Below, piece by piece: positions 16,644 through 25,630 of a DNA stretch of 64,000 nt. Source of the stretch: Helicobacter pylori (GTDB lineage: Bacteria; Campylobacterota; Campylobacteria; Campylobacterales; Helicobacteraceae). The notes under the pieces are model-generated. The model saw only the letters and a list, made by a program, of their open reading frames with translations. It made no database searches and was not told the origin of the DNA. Numbering within the stretch: the first letter of the stretch is position 1; each line of letters starts with the position of its first letter. Both the position numbers and the translations under genes were made by a program. Location: the NCBI RefSeq assembly GCF_001653455.1, contig NZ_CP011486.1, positions 682,001 to 746,000 of the forward strand, read 5' to 3'.

Positions 16644-18406
16644 AACAATTCCACGCTTTTGATTTCAAACTCGCTTTTAATTTCTTCAATGAGATCAGAA
16701 TTATTAGCCAAAAATTCTTGCAATTCTGTTGGGGCTTCTTTTGGTTGGGTTTCTTTAAACTCTTTAGTTTCTTTTTCTTTAACCTCTTTAGTGTCGTTTT
16801 TTTGAACCTCTTTTGCTTTTGTTTCTTTTCCAACCACTTCTTTTTTTTCAATTTCAGCCGTTGGCGTCGTTTCTGTGGCTGGTTTGGGTGAGATTTTTTC
16901 CCTTAAAGAAGAAAAATCAAACTCTTTTGTCTCTTCTAATGGGGCGTTTTTAAGTTCTAAATGACTTTTTAAAGCGATTTTGACACTTTCGCCCTTGCCA
17001 AAAACGCTATCAACGATATTTTTCACGATTTTAAAACGCTCTCTTAAAAGTTCCTTATCTTTATCAAGCGCTAAAGACTCCCAAGTCAAGGTTTTAGTGT
17101 GGCTGTCAAAATCAATGAAACGGATATTTTTTTCAAACACCGCCCCCAACTCGTAGTTGCGCTCATAAACCAATTTTTGGACTTGTTTGAAAAGGTTGTA
17201 AAAAATGCGATCTTTAGCGGAAAGCATGGGCGTTTGTGGGGCTTCTGCTACTGGGGTTTCTATTATTGGAGTTTTTGGTGGTGGGGCTTTTAGCGCTTGA
17301 TTTTCTTGTTGGATAGCGTTAGCGTGTTGGTTTAAAGGTTTCAAAGCGTTTTCTTTACTTTGCTCTAATTCTAAAATCGCATCGTCTAGGGCTTTGAGTT
17401 TCAAAGCTTCTTTGAATTTCATTTTCAATAACAACAACACAAAACCAGAATTTGCCCCCTCTTTTAAAAGGCTCAAACTGCTCATAATGATTTTAAAAAA
17501 GCGCTCTATCAAAAGGATGGAATAAGTATCAGGGCTTAATAATTTCGCTTTCAAAAAAAGCATCATTTCTTCTAAAACGCCCTCGGTTTCATAATTTTCT
17601 AAAATTTCATAACGCTCTTGCAATTTAGTTTCATCTTGGTTGATTAGACTTTGAAAAAAATCTTCCAAAACGCTTCGATCAATCGCCCCTAACATTTCAG
17701 CTACTTTGCTTTCTGTGATAGCGTTATCGCAATAATTGATGGCTTGCTCTAAAAGGGTGAGCGTGTCCCTCAAGCTCCCTTGCCCGCTGTGGGCTAGTTT
17801 TTCTAACGCGCTTGCTTCATAATGCACTTGTTCTTTTTCTAAAATGGTTTTTAAATGAGAAATAACAGAATTTTCAGGGATTTTTTTAAACCTGAAATGC
17901 TGGGTGCGGCTGAGTATGGTAGCGGGCAATTTTAGAGCGTCCGTTGTCGCTAAAAGGAATTTCACATGGCTAGGAGGCTCTTCTAAAGTCTTTAAAAGCG
18001 CGTTAAACGCTTCGGTAGTGAACATATGCACTTCATCAATGATAAAGATTTTATAGCGCCCAAAGCTTGGTTTGTAGCGCGTTTGCTCTATGAGGTTACG
18101 GACATCATCAATCCCCCTGTTAGACGCCCCATCCATTTCTATAATATCTATGTGGTGGTTGTTTAAAGCGCTCTGGCATTGGGCACAAGTATCGCAAGGC
18201 ACGGCTTTTGGCCCTTTTTCACACATCAAAGCCCTTGCAAAAATCCTAGACGAGCTGGTTTTGCCTGAACCTCTTAACCCGCTGAATAAATAAGCGTTAG
18301 CCAAACGCTGGTTGTCTAAGGCTAAAGAAAGCGTTTTAGCCACACTCTCTTGCCCGACTAGCTCGCTAAAATGTTTGGGGCGGTATTTTAACGCTAAAAC
18401 TTGCAT
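16640..18406 (-). CDS. dnaX: DNA polymerase III subunit gamma/tau
   Basis: This is the clamp-loader ATPase. Walker A is GLRGSGKTSSSR (about 43-54), zinc cysteines follow (CEKG…CDTCAQC), Walker B is IDEVHMF and sensor 1 is LATTDALKLP, so the first 350 residues are a typical motor plus lid. The C-terminal 240 residues are low-complexity, rich in Glu, Lys and Thr (repeated KEV/KET), and probably correspond to the tau part. An A8 tract at codons 520-522 may cause frameshifting to a shorter product; see findings. It heads the dnaX-tsaE-lptB-rpoN operon, in which every junction overlaps or is nearly overlapping. Confidence 0.95.
   Translation of the reverse strand: MQVLALKYRPKHFSELVGQESVAKTLSLALDNQRLANAYLFSGLRGSGKTSSSRIFARALMCEKGPKAVPCDTCAQCQSALNNHHIDIIEMDGASNRGIDDVRNLIEQTRYKPSFGRYKIFIIDEVHMFTTEAFNALLKTLEEPPSHVKFLLATTDALKLPATILSRTQHFRFKKIPENSVISHLKTILEKEQVHYEASALEKLAHSGQGSLRDTLTLLEQAINYCDNAITESKVAEMLGAIDRSVLEDFFQSLINQDETKLQERYEILENYETEGVLEEMMLFLKAKLLSPDTYSILLIERFFKIIMSSLSLLKEGANSGFVLLLLKMKFKEALKLKALDDAILELEQSKENALKPLNQHANAIQQENQALKAPPPKTPIIETPVAEAPQTPMLSAKDRIFYNLFKQVQKLVYERNYELGAVFEKNIRFIDFDSHTKTLTWESLALDKDKELLRERFKIVKNIVDSVFGKGESVKIALKSHLELKNAPLEETKEFDFSSLREKISPKPATETTPTAEIEKKEVVGKETKAKEVQKNDTKEVKEKETKEFKETQPKEAPTELQEFLANNSDLIEEIKSEFEIKSVELL
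16841..16849 (-). promoter_or_regulatory. A8 slippery tract within dnaX
   Basis: On the coding strand GAA-AAA-AAA-GAA (codons 520-523) contains eight consecutive As. A -1 slip after codon 522 leads to a 17-codon basic tail and a TAA stop, giving a product of about 539 residues instead of 588. Confidence 0.4.
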
Positions 18407-18475
18407 ATTGATTTTTAACCCTTAAAACTTGTTTAGAAGTATTGTAATGCAAAATGACTTAAAACTAGCCCCTTT

Positions 18476-19117
18476 TTAGGTTTTGCTCAATAACGCTAAA
18501 AAATCTTTAAACAAATTAATACTAAGCGTCCCCATGATAGCCGTTACAAAGAGGTTCACGCCCATAAAGATTTTTTGGTTGTTTAAAAGCATAGAGCCAT
18601 AGCGTAACGACAAAACGCATAACAATAAAAGCCAAGAAAAAGCCGCCGATAAAGTACCGGCTAGAAAGACAAATTTTTGAGCCAGGTTAAAAGACAAAGC
18701 GCTCGCGCCAATGAGGAACACCATTTCCAAATACACTTGCGGGTTGAGTAAAGTAACGCCTAAAGTGAACAATAAAGTCTTTTTTAAGGATAGTTTTTTG
18801 GGGGTTTGGACTTGCTTTTTTTTAAAGGTTTGAAAAAGGGTTTTTAACGCTAAAAAAGCATAAAACCCGGTAAAAAGCGCCCCAAATAGATTCAAAGACA
18901 GGCTCAAATAAAAATTTTTAGCGAAATAAGCCCCCACGCCAAACACGCCCATGCTCATTAACACAATATCGCACATAAAACACAAAGCGCAAATCAAAAA
19001 CACATAATTCCTAGCCATGCCTCGCTCTATAATAAACAAGGATTGCGCCCCCACCGCTGCGCACAAAGAGATAGCCAAGCCAAAACCTTCTATAAAAACC
19101 ACAAACATCTTACTCAA
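18476..19117 (-). CDS. LysE/ArgO-family amino acid exporter
   Basis: This is an inner-membrane protein of 213 residues with about six hydrophobic helices. The N-terminal part (GFGLAISLCAAVGAQSLFIIERGM) matches the LysE/YggA signature AxGPQ/GAQ region, in which the first helix precedes a GAQ turn and a charged loop. A conserved NPQVYLEMVFLIGA motif lies in the middle. The family exports basic amino acids such as lysine or arginine; the substrate here is not established. It is separated from dnaX by a 70-base gap on the same strand, so it may be in the same transcript. ATG at 19117 or three codons later. Confidence 0.85.
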   Translation of the reverse strand: MSKMFVVFIEGFGLAISLCAAVGAQSLFIIERGMARNYVFLICALCFMCDIVLMSMGVFGVGAYFAKNFYLSLSLNLFGALFTGFYAFLALKTLFQTFKKKQVQTPKKLSLKKTLLFTLGVTLLNPQVYLEMVFLIGASALSFNLAQKFVFLAGTLSAAFSWLLLLCVLSLRYGSMLLNNQKIFMGVNLFVTAIMGTLSINLFKDFLALLSKT

Positions 19118-19357
19118 GTCCTTTCACTCAAAATAAGCCAAAATTATTAACACCATACAACCAAACCATTCAAAATGGTATTTTAAAATTTTAGGGTTTA
19201 AAACGACCTTTATAAATAAAAGTTAAATGATGATTGCACAAAATTTAAAAACCCCATTTTTTACTACTCTTAGCGGAGTTTAATAGTGGGTTTAAATTAA
19301 CATGCTAAAATGCCGAAATTTGCTAAAGTAGCAAAAATTTAGACAAAGGAATTGGGA

Positions 19358-19780
19358 ATGAGGAAGAGTTTGGCTTTTTGCCTAGTAGCTTTGCTTGGAC
19401 TGCAGGTTTTAGGCGCTAGAGATTTTTCGCCACTCAAAAACGAAGAGCTTTTAAAATTAGCAGGCACTCTGCCTTCTAGCGAAGCGATTGATTATCGCAT
19501 GGAAGTGTCCAAACGCCTTAAAGCCTTAAACGCTGAAGAGGCTAAGAAATTCCGCGCGAATTTCAGTCGGATCGCTAAAAAGAATCTTTCGCAAATGAGT
19601 GAAGAAGATTTCAAAAAAATGCGCGAAGAAGTGCGTAAGGAATTAGAAGAAAAAACCAAAGGTCTAAGCGATGCAGAAATTAAGGCAAAAGGGCTTAATG
19701 TGAGCGTTTGCAGCGGCGATACGAGAAAAGTTTGGTGTAGGGCTGTTAAGAAAAAAGACGAACATTGTTCTCCTAAGTGA
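19358..19780 (+). CDS. Exported DUF1104 protein (HP0720-like)
   Basis: A 140-residue exported protein. Residues 1-20 are a signal peptide (MRKSLAFCLVALLGLQVLGA), followed by an alpha-helical DUF1104 domain with repeated charged helices (DFSPLKNEELLKLAG…AIDYRMEVSKRL). The tail has three cysteines (VCSGD, VWCRA, EHCSP). I chose ATG 19358, which has AAAGGA eight bases before it; a TTG two codons upstream is less likely. It is paralogous to the next gene (same DFS…L.K.AG opening and IDY/VDY…R.. pattern), 28 bases downstream. Role unknown. Confidence 0.8.
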   Translation: MRKSLAFCLVALLGLQVLGARDFSPLKNEELLKLAGTLPSSEAIDYRMEVSKRLKALNAEEAKKFRANFSRIAKKNLSQMSEEDFKKMREEVRKELEEKTKGLSDAEIKAKGLNVSVCSGDTRKVWCRAVKKKDEHCSPK

Positions 19781-19808
19781 GATAAAATTTAATTTAAAAG
19801 GATAAAAC

Positions 19809-20264
19809 ATGAAAAAAGCGTTGAAAATACTTTCTATGGGTGCGTTATTGTTTGTGGCTCTAAACGCCAAAGATTTCAGTAAAACGAGCGATGAAGATTT
19901 GGCTAAAATGGCTGGAATTGTCGCTCCGCAGGATATTGTGGATTATAAAAAAGAGTTGAGAATGCGCATGAAAAAAATGCCTGAAGACAAAAGAGAAGCG
20001 TTCCACAAGCAGTTGCATGAATATGCGATTAAAAACACAGACAACATGACCGTGGCGGATTTTGAAGCCCATCAAAAAGCCGTTAAAGAAGTGCTTAAAA
20101 AAAGCAACATGAAAGGCATGGATGATGATTTGGGATTGAGATCATGCGAAAAAATGCACAAACACCATAAACATGGTGATCATGATAAACATGGCAAAGG
20201 GCATGGCAAAGAACAAGGCAAAAAAGACCACGATCATGATGATCATGGCGAAGATAAAAAATAA
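19809..20264 (+). CDS. Exported DUF1104 protein with His-rich tail (HP0721-like)
   Basis: A 151-residue paralogue of the preceding gene: signal peptide (MKKALKILSMGALLFVALNA), then a helical DUF1104 domain to about residue 110. The last 40 residues are a histidine-, aspartate- and lysine-rich tail (HKHHKHGDHDKHGKGHGKE…) suited to binding nickel, zinc or copper. The orthologue HP0721 has been reported among sialic-acid-binding candidates of H. pylori; the tail makes metal-affinity retention another explanation for such pull-downs. It is probably co-transcribed with the upstream paralogue. Periplasmic or secreted, function unproven. Confidence 0.82.
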   Translation: MKKALKILSMGALLFVALNAKDFSKTSDEDLAKMAGIVAPQDIVDYKKELRMRMKKMPEDKREAFHKQLHEYAIKNTDNMTVADFEAHQKAVKEVLKKSNMKGMDDDLGLRSCEKMHKHHKHGDHDKHGKGHGKEQGKKDHDHDDHGEDKK

Positions 20265-20455
20265 AGCTTAAAACGCTCCCCTTTCTCCATCAAAGCTTCA
20301 AATTCTTTAAGCAGAAATCCTAAACGCTTTTTAGCGTTTGGGGTGCGTGCTGTTATCTATTGTATAAAATATTATTAGTAATTTGTATTTGTTGGTTTTT
20401 TAAGTAGAGTATTGTATAATTTTAGCCATTTAAATTTTTTAATAAAGGATATTAT

Positions 20456-20917
20456 ATGGCTTATACATATAACCCAAATAATGAAATGAATATTTTAGGG
20501 CGAGCGTTTAACACCGCAGTGTTTAGCAATAACCCAACATTTGATATTACACCTTTTGATTTAGGCGGCGAGCAAATGGAGTGCACTTTTGAAAGACCGA
20601 GCGTGAATAGGTTGCCAGCCACCACGCAGACCATAGCGAGCGCTAACATTTATATGCCAACAACCATTAAAATCCCCATTCTTAAAACAAGCTCTGTATA
20701 TAAAATAGGGCTTAACGCAAGGATGCAAAATTCTATTTTAGGCGAATGTGTTTTAAAAGACGATGCAGGGTATCAATGTGTGATAAAACAAGTAACATTA
20801 GACTTCAATGTTAGAGATTTAGAAACAAGCACCGAATTTGCGATTAAAGGCAACTTCTATCTTGACCAAGATTTGATTAAAATCCCAATCAAAAAGCAAA
20901 ATCTAAAATCGCTTTAG
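20456..20917 (+). CDS. Lone phage tail-tube-like protein
   Basis: This 153-residue protein lacks a signal peptide and membrane segments. It opens with MAYTYNPNNEMNILGRAF and continues as alternating beta-strand sequence (TTIKIPILKTSSVYKIGLNA, VTLDFNVRDLETSTEF). The layout resembles small phage tail-tube or sheath-associated proteins (an MAYTYDP-type opening, then a TxTIxLxxTSxxN… block), but this is recollection, not a search. It has its own promoter (TATAAT at about 20413-20418) and no phage neighbours. In many strains the sabB (hopO) gene sits between the DUF1104 pair and ansB; here this gene does. Confidence 0.5.
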   Translation: MAYTYNPNNEMNILGRAFNTAVFSNNPTFDITPFDLGGEQMECTFERPSVNRLPATTQTIASANIYMPTTIKIPILKTSSVYKIGLNARMQNSILGECVLKDDAGYQCVIKQVTLDFNVRDLETSTEFAIKGNFYLDQDLIKIPIKKQNLKSL

Positions 20918-20943
20918 CGTTTCAAACAATCCAAAAGACTATT

Positions 20944-21966
<1,023 letters not shown>

Positions 21967-22023
21967 TTAAAGATTTTGTAGTATAGTGAATCGTTGTTAA
22001 AATAAATTTAAAAAGAGTTAGTT

Positions 22024-23352
22024 GTGGATACCTTTTTTCAAATTATCGTGTTGCTTTTTTCGCTTTTTTTAGGGGCAAGGCTAGGGGGCTTGGGGGTGGG
22101 CTATGCGGGGGGCTTGGGCGTGCTTGTTTTGTGCTTGTTTTTAGGGCTAAACCCGGGCAAAATCCCCTTTGATGTGATTTTAATTATCATGGCAGTCATT
22201 AGCGCAATTAGTGCGATGCAAAAGGCCGGAGGGTTAGATTATTTAGTCAAAATCGCTGAAAGGATTTTAAGAAAACACCCCAAGCAAATCAATTATCTCG
22301 CGCCTAGCGTGGCGTATTTTTTAACGATACTATCCGGCACCGGGCATACGGTTTTTTCCTTGATTCCGGTGATTGTGGAAGTGAGCCAAAGCCAAAACAT
22401 TAAGCCTAAAGCGCCGTTGAGTTTAGCGGTTGTCTCTAGTCAAGTGGGCATTACTGCAAGCCCGGTGAGTGCAGCGGTGGTGTTTATGAGCGGTATTTTA
22501 GAGCCTTTGGGGGCGAATTATCTCACTCTTTTAATGATTTGGATCCCTACGACTTTTTTAGCATGCATTCTCACGGCGTTTATCATGGGTTTTACTGATT
22601 TGAAATTAGATAGCGATCCGCATTATTTAGAACGCTTGAAAGAAGGCAAAATTTCGCCCCCTAAAATCAAAGAAGAAAAAGAAGTCTCAAAAAGCGCGAA
22701 ATTATCGCTATGGATTTTTATTGGTGGGGTTGTAGCGATCGTTTTTTATGCGAGCGCAATTTCTAAAAATATCGCTTTGATTAGCCCAGTGATTTTAGGA
22801 AGAGATCAAGCGATCGTGTCTTTCATGCTAAGCGTGGCGACTTTAATTACACTTTTTTGTAAAATCAACGCTAATGAAATCGCCCATTCAAGCGTGTTTA
22901 AATCCGGCATGCAAGCGTGCGTGTGCGTGCTTGGGGTGGCGTGGCTAGGCGATACTTTTGTGAGCAACCATATAGATGAAATCAAGCGCTACGCTTCTTT
23001 TTTGATCGCAGATTACCCGTTTTTATTGGCCGTGGCACTCTTTTTGGCTTCCATGCTTTTGTATTCGCAAGCCGCCACTTCTAAAGCGCTCATCCCAAGC
23101 GTGATCACCGCTTTAGGCATTAGCGCTCATCACACGGAGCATTTGTATATCATCGTGGCTTCTTTTGCGAGCGTTTCAGCGCTATTTGTGTTACCCACTT
23201 ACCCCACTTTATTAGGAGCGATCGCTATGGATAACACCGGCACCACTAAAATGGGCCGTTATGTGTTTGATCATGCGTTTTTGATCCCTGGGGTTTTAGT
23301 CGTTTTTTTAAGCGTGGCGTTAGGGTTTGTTGTCGCGCCGTTGGTTTTGTAG
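22024..23352 (+). CDS. dcuA: Anaerobic C4-dicarboxylate transporter DcuA
   Basis: A 442-residue inner-membrane antiporter exchanging aspartate, fumarate, malate and succinate. It has 10-12 hydrophobic segments and the Dcu family strings GARLGGLGVGYAGGLGVL, SGTGHTVFSLIPVI and SSQVGITASPVSAAVV. The start is a GTG at 22024 (GTGGATACC) with AGAGTTAG upstream; no ATG is available. In H. pylori fumarate respiration needs succinate export, and with ansB next door the transporter can import aspartate in exchange. Confidence 0.95.
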   Translation: MDTFFQIIVLLFSLFLGARLGGLGVGYAGGLGVLVLCLFLGLNPGKIPFDVILIIMAVISAISAMQKAGGLDYLVKIAERILRKHPKQINYLAPSVAYFLTILSGTGHTVFSLIPVIVEVSQSQNIKPKAPLSLAVVSSQVGITASPVSAAVVFMSGILEPLGANYLTLLMIWIPTTFLACILTAFIMGFTDLKLDSDPHYLERLKEGKISPPKIKEEKEVSKSAKLSLWIFIGGVVAIVFYASAISKNIALISPVILGRDQAIVSFMLSVATLITLFCKINANEIAHSSVFKSGMQACVCVLGVAWLGDTFVSNHIDEIKRYASFLIADYPFLLAVALFLASMLLYSQAATSKALIPSVITALGISAHHTEHLYIIVASFASVSALFVLPTYPTLLGAIAMDNTGTTKMGRYVFDHAFLIPGVLVVFLSVALGFVVAPLVL

Positions 23353-23397
23353 GTTTTATAATCCAAAAGCTTGGCTTTAATCAAGCGGTATTTTATA

Positions 23398-23422
23398 AAA
23401 CCCCCCTTATAAAAAAGGGTTT
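23398..23422. terminator. Bidirectional terminator between dcuA and sabA
   Basis: AAACCC (23398-23403) pairs with GGGTTT (23417-23422) between two convergent genes. T-rich and A-rich flanks allow it to act in both directions. Confidence 0.5.
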
Positions 23423-23428
23423 AAACCA

Positions 23429-25378
23429 TTAGTAAGCAAACACATAATTGAGATACACGCTATAAAGTCTCCTATACTCTAGCTTAGTGCCTAGATAAGA
23501 ATAGTAATTGGTGTTGATGGTGGGGATCTTCACGCCTAATTCAATACCATGTTGAGCGGAATGTTCGCTGTCTTTTTTCTTGGCTGTAGCGAGATTCATT
23601 CTCAAGCCGAGATTAAACAAGAACTGGAAATTGGAATTATTGACTTTGGCGCTGTAGGCGTTGTTAAAACTCGTTAGATTCACGAATTGAGAATTAAGCC
23701 ATGTCGTCCCTGCCAGTTGGATACCTCCAAATAACCCCATAGAGAGCTTGTTATTCTTTTTAGTGGCCTTATCGTTGAGAAAGTTAAACAATAAATCGCT
23801 CCCACCGCCATAAGTCCATACATCAGAAGACGAATTAAAAAAGCTGGATTTGATATAAGCGTGGTTGTAATCAAAAAAGCCGTAATACCTTAACCCCCAT
23901 CTTTTGCTTTCGCCAAAAAATTGTTTATAGCCCACTTGCACGCCAAGCCCGTTCATCGCCCCGTTATTGTTTTGAGAGTTAATCATGCCTATATTTTTAA
24001 AGGGGTTCTTGCTCATCGCTGCTAAAGCTTGGGAGAGTTGGGATTGTTGTTCTGGATTGATTTGGTAGTTGTATTGGCCCGCTGCTGGAGCGCTTGGATT
24101 GTTAACTAGGGTAACGATGTCGTTTGTATTGACCTTGTTATGGGGGAATTGAGAAATCTCTTCGCTCAAATTCTTAGCGTTACTGTAAGCGCTCACGATC
24201 TCTGCTTCATTGGACTTTAGGTTATAAACATCTTTAGCCACGCTTAAAGCCGCATCCAACCGGTCGCCATAATAAGCTACATTGTTTTGGATCGTTTGAA
24301 CTTCTTGGTTCAAATTCACTTCCTGCCTGTAAGGGTTAGTAGGCGTTGAACCCGCATTGGGTATTTTCAAATAAGCTTTTTGCAAATACTCATACTGATC
24401 TTTAGGGATAGAGTTAAAGAGGTTGAAAATGTCTTGAGCGTAAGAAATGACTTGTTTTTGATTTTGAGCGAAAGTGTAAATGTCTTTAGCGAATTCAGGG
24501 TTTGTTTGAGAACCTGTGGCTTGAGCTTGCAACTGACTGGATAGGGTGTGGTTGCTTTGAGAAAGCGTAACCGCTTGTTGCAAGATGGGTATCATCGCTT
24601 TGATGTTATTAAACACCGCGTATTGCGTTGGGTAGCCAGTAGATGTGATAGCGCTAGATGTATTTGCAATACCACTGATGACGATATTGTTCCACATCAT
24701 AGCGGTCTTAGTGCTTGCGATCAAGTCCATAAGCTTTTGCGCGGTTTCAAGAGCGCTGCTCACGGTTGAATTTGGCGGGTTTGATGCTGAGTCTGTTGTG
24801 GCGCATCCGGATAAAGCGCAAAGATTGTTCCCTTTAGTGGTAGCGTTTTGTTGGGCTGCTTGGAGGCTTTCAGCAAGCTTTTTCATCTCATCATAAGTGG
24901 TTTGATTCATCGCGCAGTTTTCTAATCCTGAGCAGTTATTGATAATTGTTGAAAAAGGAGGGTTACCAGTGACATTAGCGGGTTTGTCTCCATTACCTAC
25001 AAAAAAAGTGAGGTAGTTCCCTGCATAAAGACTCCAAAAACCCAATACCGAAGTGATAACGGCTTGCGCGGCGTTGAAAATGGGCGATTGGGTGGTGCTG
25101 CTGTAGTTGTTATTCGTAAAGCTTTTTAAATAGTTTAAAGAGCTATTGACTAACTCAATGTTGTTGGCGTTTTGAATGCTTTGTTTTAATGAAGCCACTT
25201 GGTTTAAATACTGGTTTAATTGCTCGTATTTTTCGTTCAAGTTTTTCAATTCACCGGTGTTTTTGACGGACTGAACCGCTTCACCGATTTGATAGCCCAC
25301 GCTCACAAAAAAGCCGTTGTCTTCAGCGTGGAGCGATGATGCCGCAAGCGAGAGAGAGAGTAAAAATCGTTTTTTCAT
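23429..25378 (-). CDS. sabA: Sialic acid-binding adhesin SabA
   Basis: SabA is the Hop-family adhesin that binds sialyl-Lewis x on inflamed gastric mucosa. From ATG 25378 it has 649 residues: signal peptide (MKKRFLLSLSLAASSLHAE), conserved N-terminus (DNGFFVSVGYQIGEAVQ), an exposed helical adhesion domain with paired cysteines (NNCSGLENC; NLCALSGC) to about residue 430, and a C-terminal beta-barrel (from NGLGVQVGYKQFFG) ending in YVFAY. The signal-peptide codons contain a CT repeat in frame, so this copy is ON. AAGGAA precedes the ATG. A longer frame of 19 more codons is not credible. Identification rests on remembered SabA sequence, with SabB as the nearest alternative. Confidence 0.9.
   Translation of the reverse strand: MKKRFLLSLSLAASSLHAEDNGFFVSVGYQIGEAVQSVKNTGELKNLNEKYEQLNQYLNQVASLKQSIQNANNIELVNSSLNYLKSFTNNNYSSTTQSPIFNAAQAVITSVLGFWSLYAGNYLTFFVGNGDKPANVTGNPPFSTIINNCSGLENCAMNQTTYDEMKKLAESLQAAQQNATTKGNNLCALSGCATTDSASNPPNSTVSSALETAQKLMDLIASTKTAMMWNNIVISGIANTSSAITSTGYPTQYAVFNNIKAMIPILQQAVTLSQSNHTLSSQLQAQATGSQTNPEFAKDIYTFAQNQKQVISYAQDIFNLFNSIPKDQYEYLQKAYLKIPNAGSTPTNPYRQEVNLNQEVQTIQNNVAYYGDRLDAALSVAKDVYNLKSNEAEIVSAYSNAKNLSEEISQFPHNKVNTNDIVTLVNNPSAPAAGQYNYQINPEQQSQLSQALAAMSKNPFKNIGMINSQNNNGAMNGLGVQVGYKQFFGESKRWGLRYYGFFDYNHAYIKSSFFNSSSDVWTYGGGSDLLFNFLNDKATKKNNKLSMGLFGGIQLAGTTWLNSQFVNLTSFNNAYSAKVNNSNFQFLFNLGLRMNLATAKKKDSEHSAQHGIELGVKIPTINTNYYSYLGTKLEYRRLYSVYLNYVFAY
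25350..25360 (-). repeat. CT phase-variation repeat in sabA signal peptide
   Basis: The coding strand reads CTCTCTCTCTC (five CT units plus C) within codons 7-10 of sabA. Gain or loss of one unit would shift the frame and stop expression. At this count the gene is in frame (ON). Confidence 0.9.
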
Positions 25379-25500
25379 AAAATGTTCCTTAAAGTAATTT
25401 TTTTGTTGTAAGAATATCATGAAGTGATAATGCACTTACAATGGGCTTATTTTGATATAGATTTACTAAAATTTTAAGCAAAATTGACTTTTTGGATTTC

Positions 25501-25516
25501 AAAAAAAAAAAAAAAA
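25501..25516 (-). promoter_or_regulatory. T16 tract in the sabA promoter
   Basis: Sixteen As on the plus strand (T16 on the coding strand) lie about 125 bases upstream of the sabA ATG. A variable T tract in this promoter is known to tune sabA transcription by changing spacing and DNA bending near the -35. Confidence 0.85.
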
Positions 25517-25630
25517 GAGATTTTTGGGGTATTTTTACCCATTTATCTTATCTTTGAAGGGTGGATTTTTGTAACGATAAAATGATCTTTTGAATTTTAT
25601 GAGCAATATTTAATGAGAACGAAAGCCACA

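Noticed and set aside
16588-16851. 87-residue Lys-rich frame overlapping dnaX and tsaE
   Set aside because: It is the +1 shadow of the A-rich dnaX tail and would need a +1 slip; composition explains it.
19245-19297. Hairpin-like sequence between the LysE-type exporter and the DUF1104 pair
   Set aside because: Only 6-bp outer and 4-bp inner pairings with large internal loops; expected by chance in A+T-rich DNA.
24548-24896. Plus-strand frames inside sabA
   Set aside because: Antisense shadows of a strongly supported gene.
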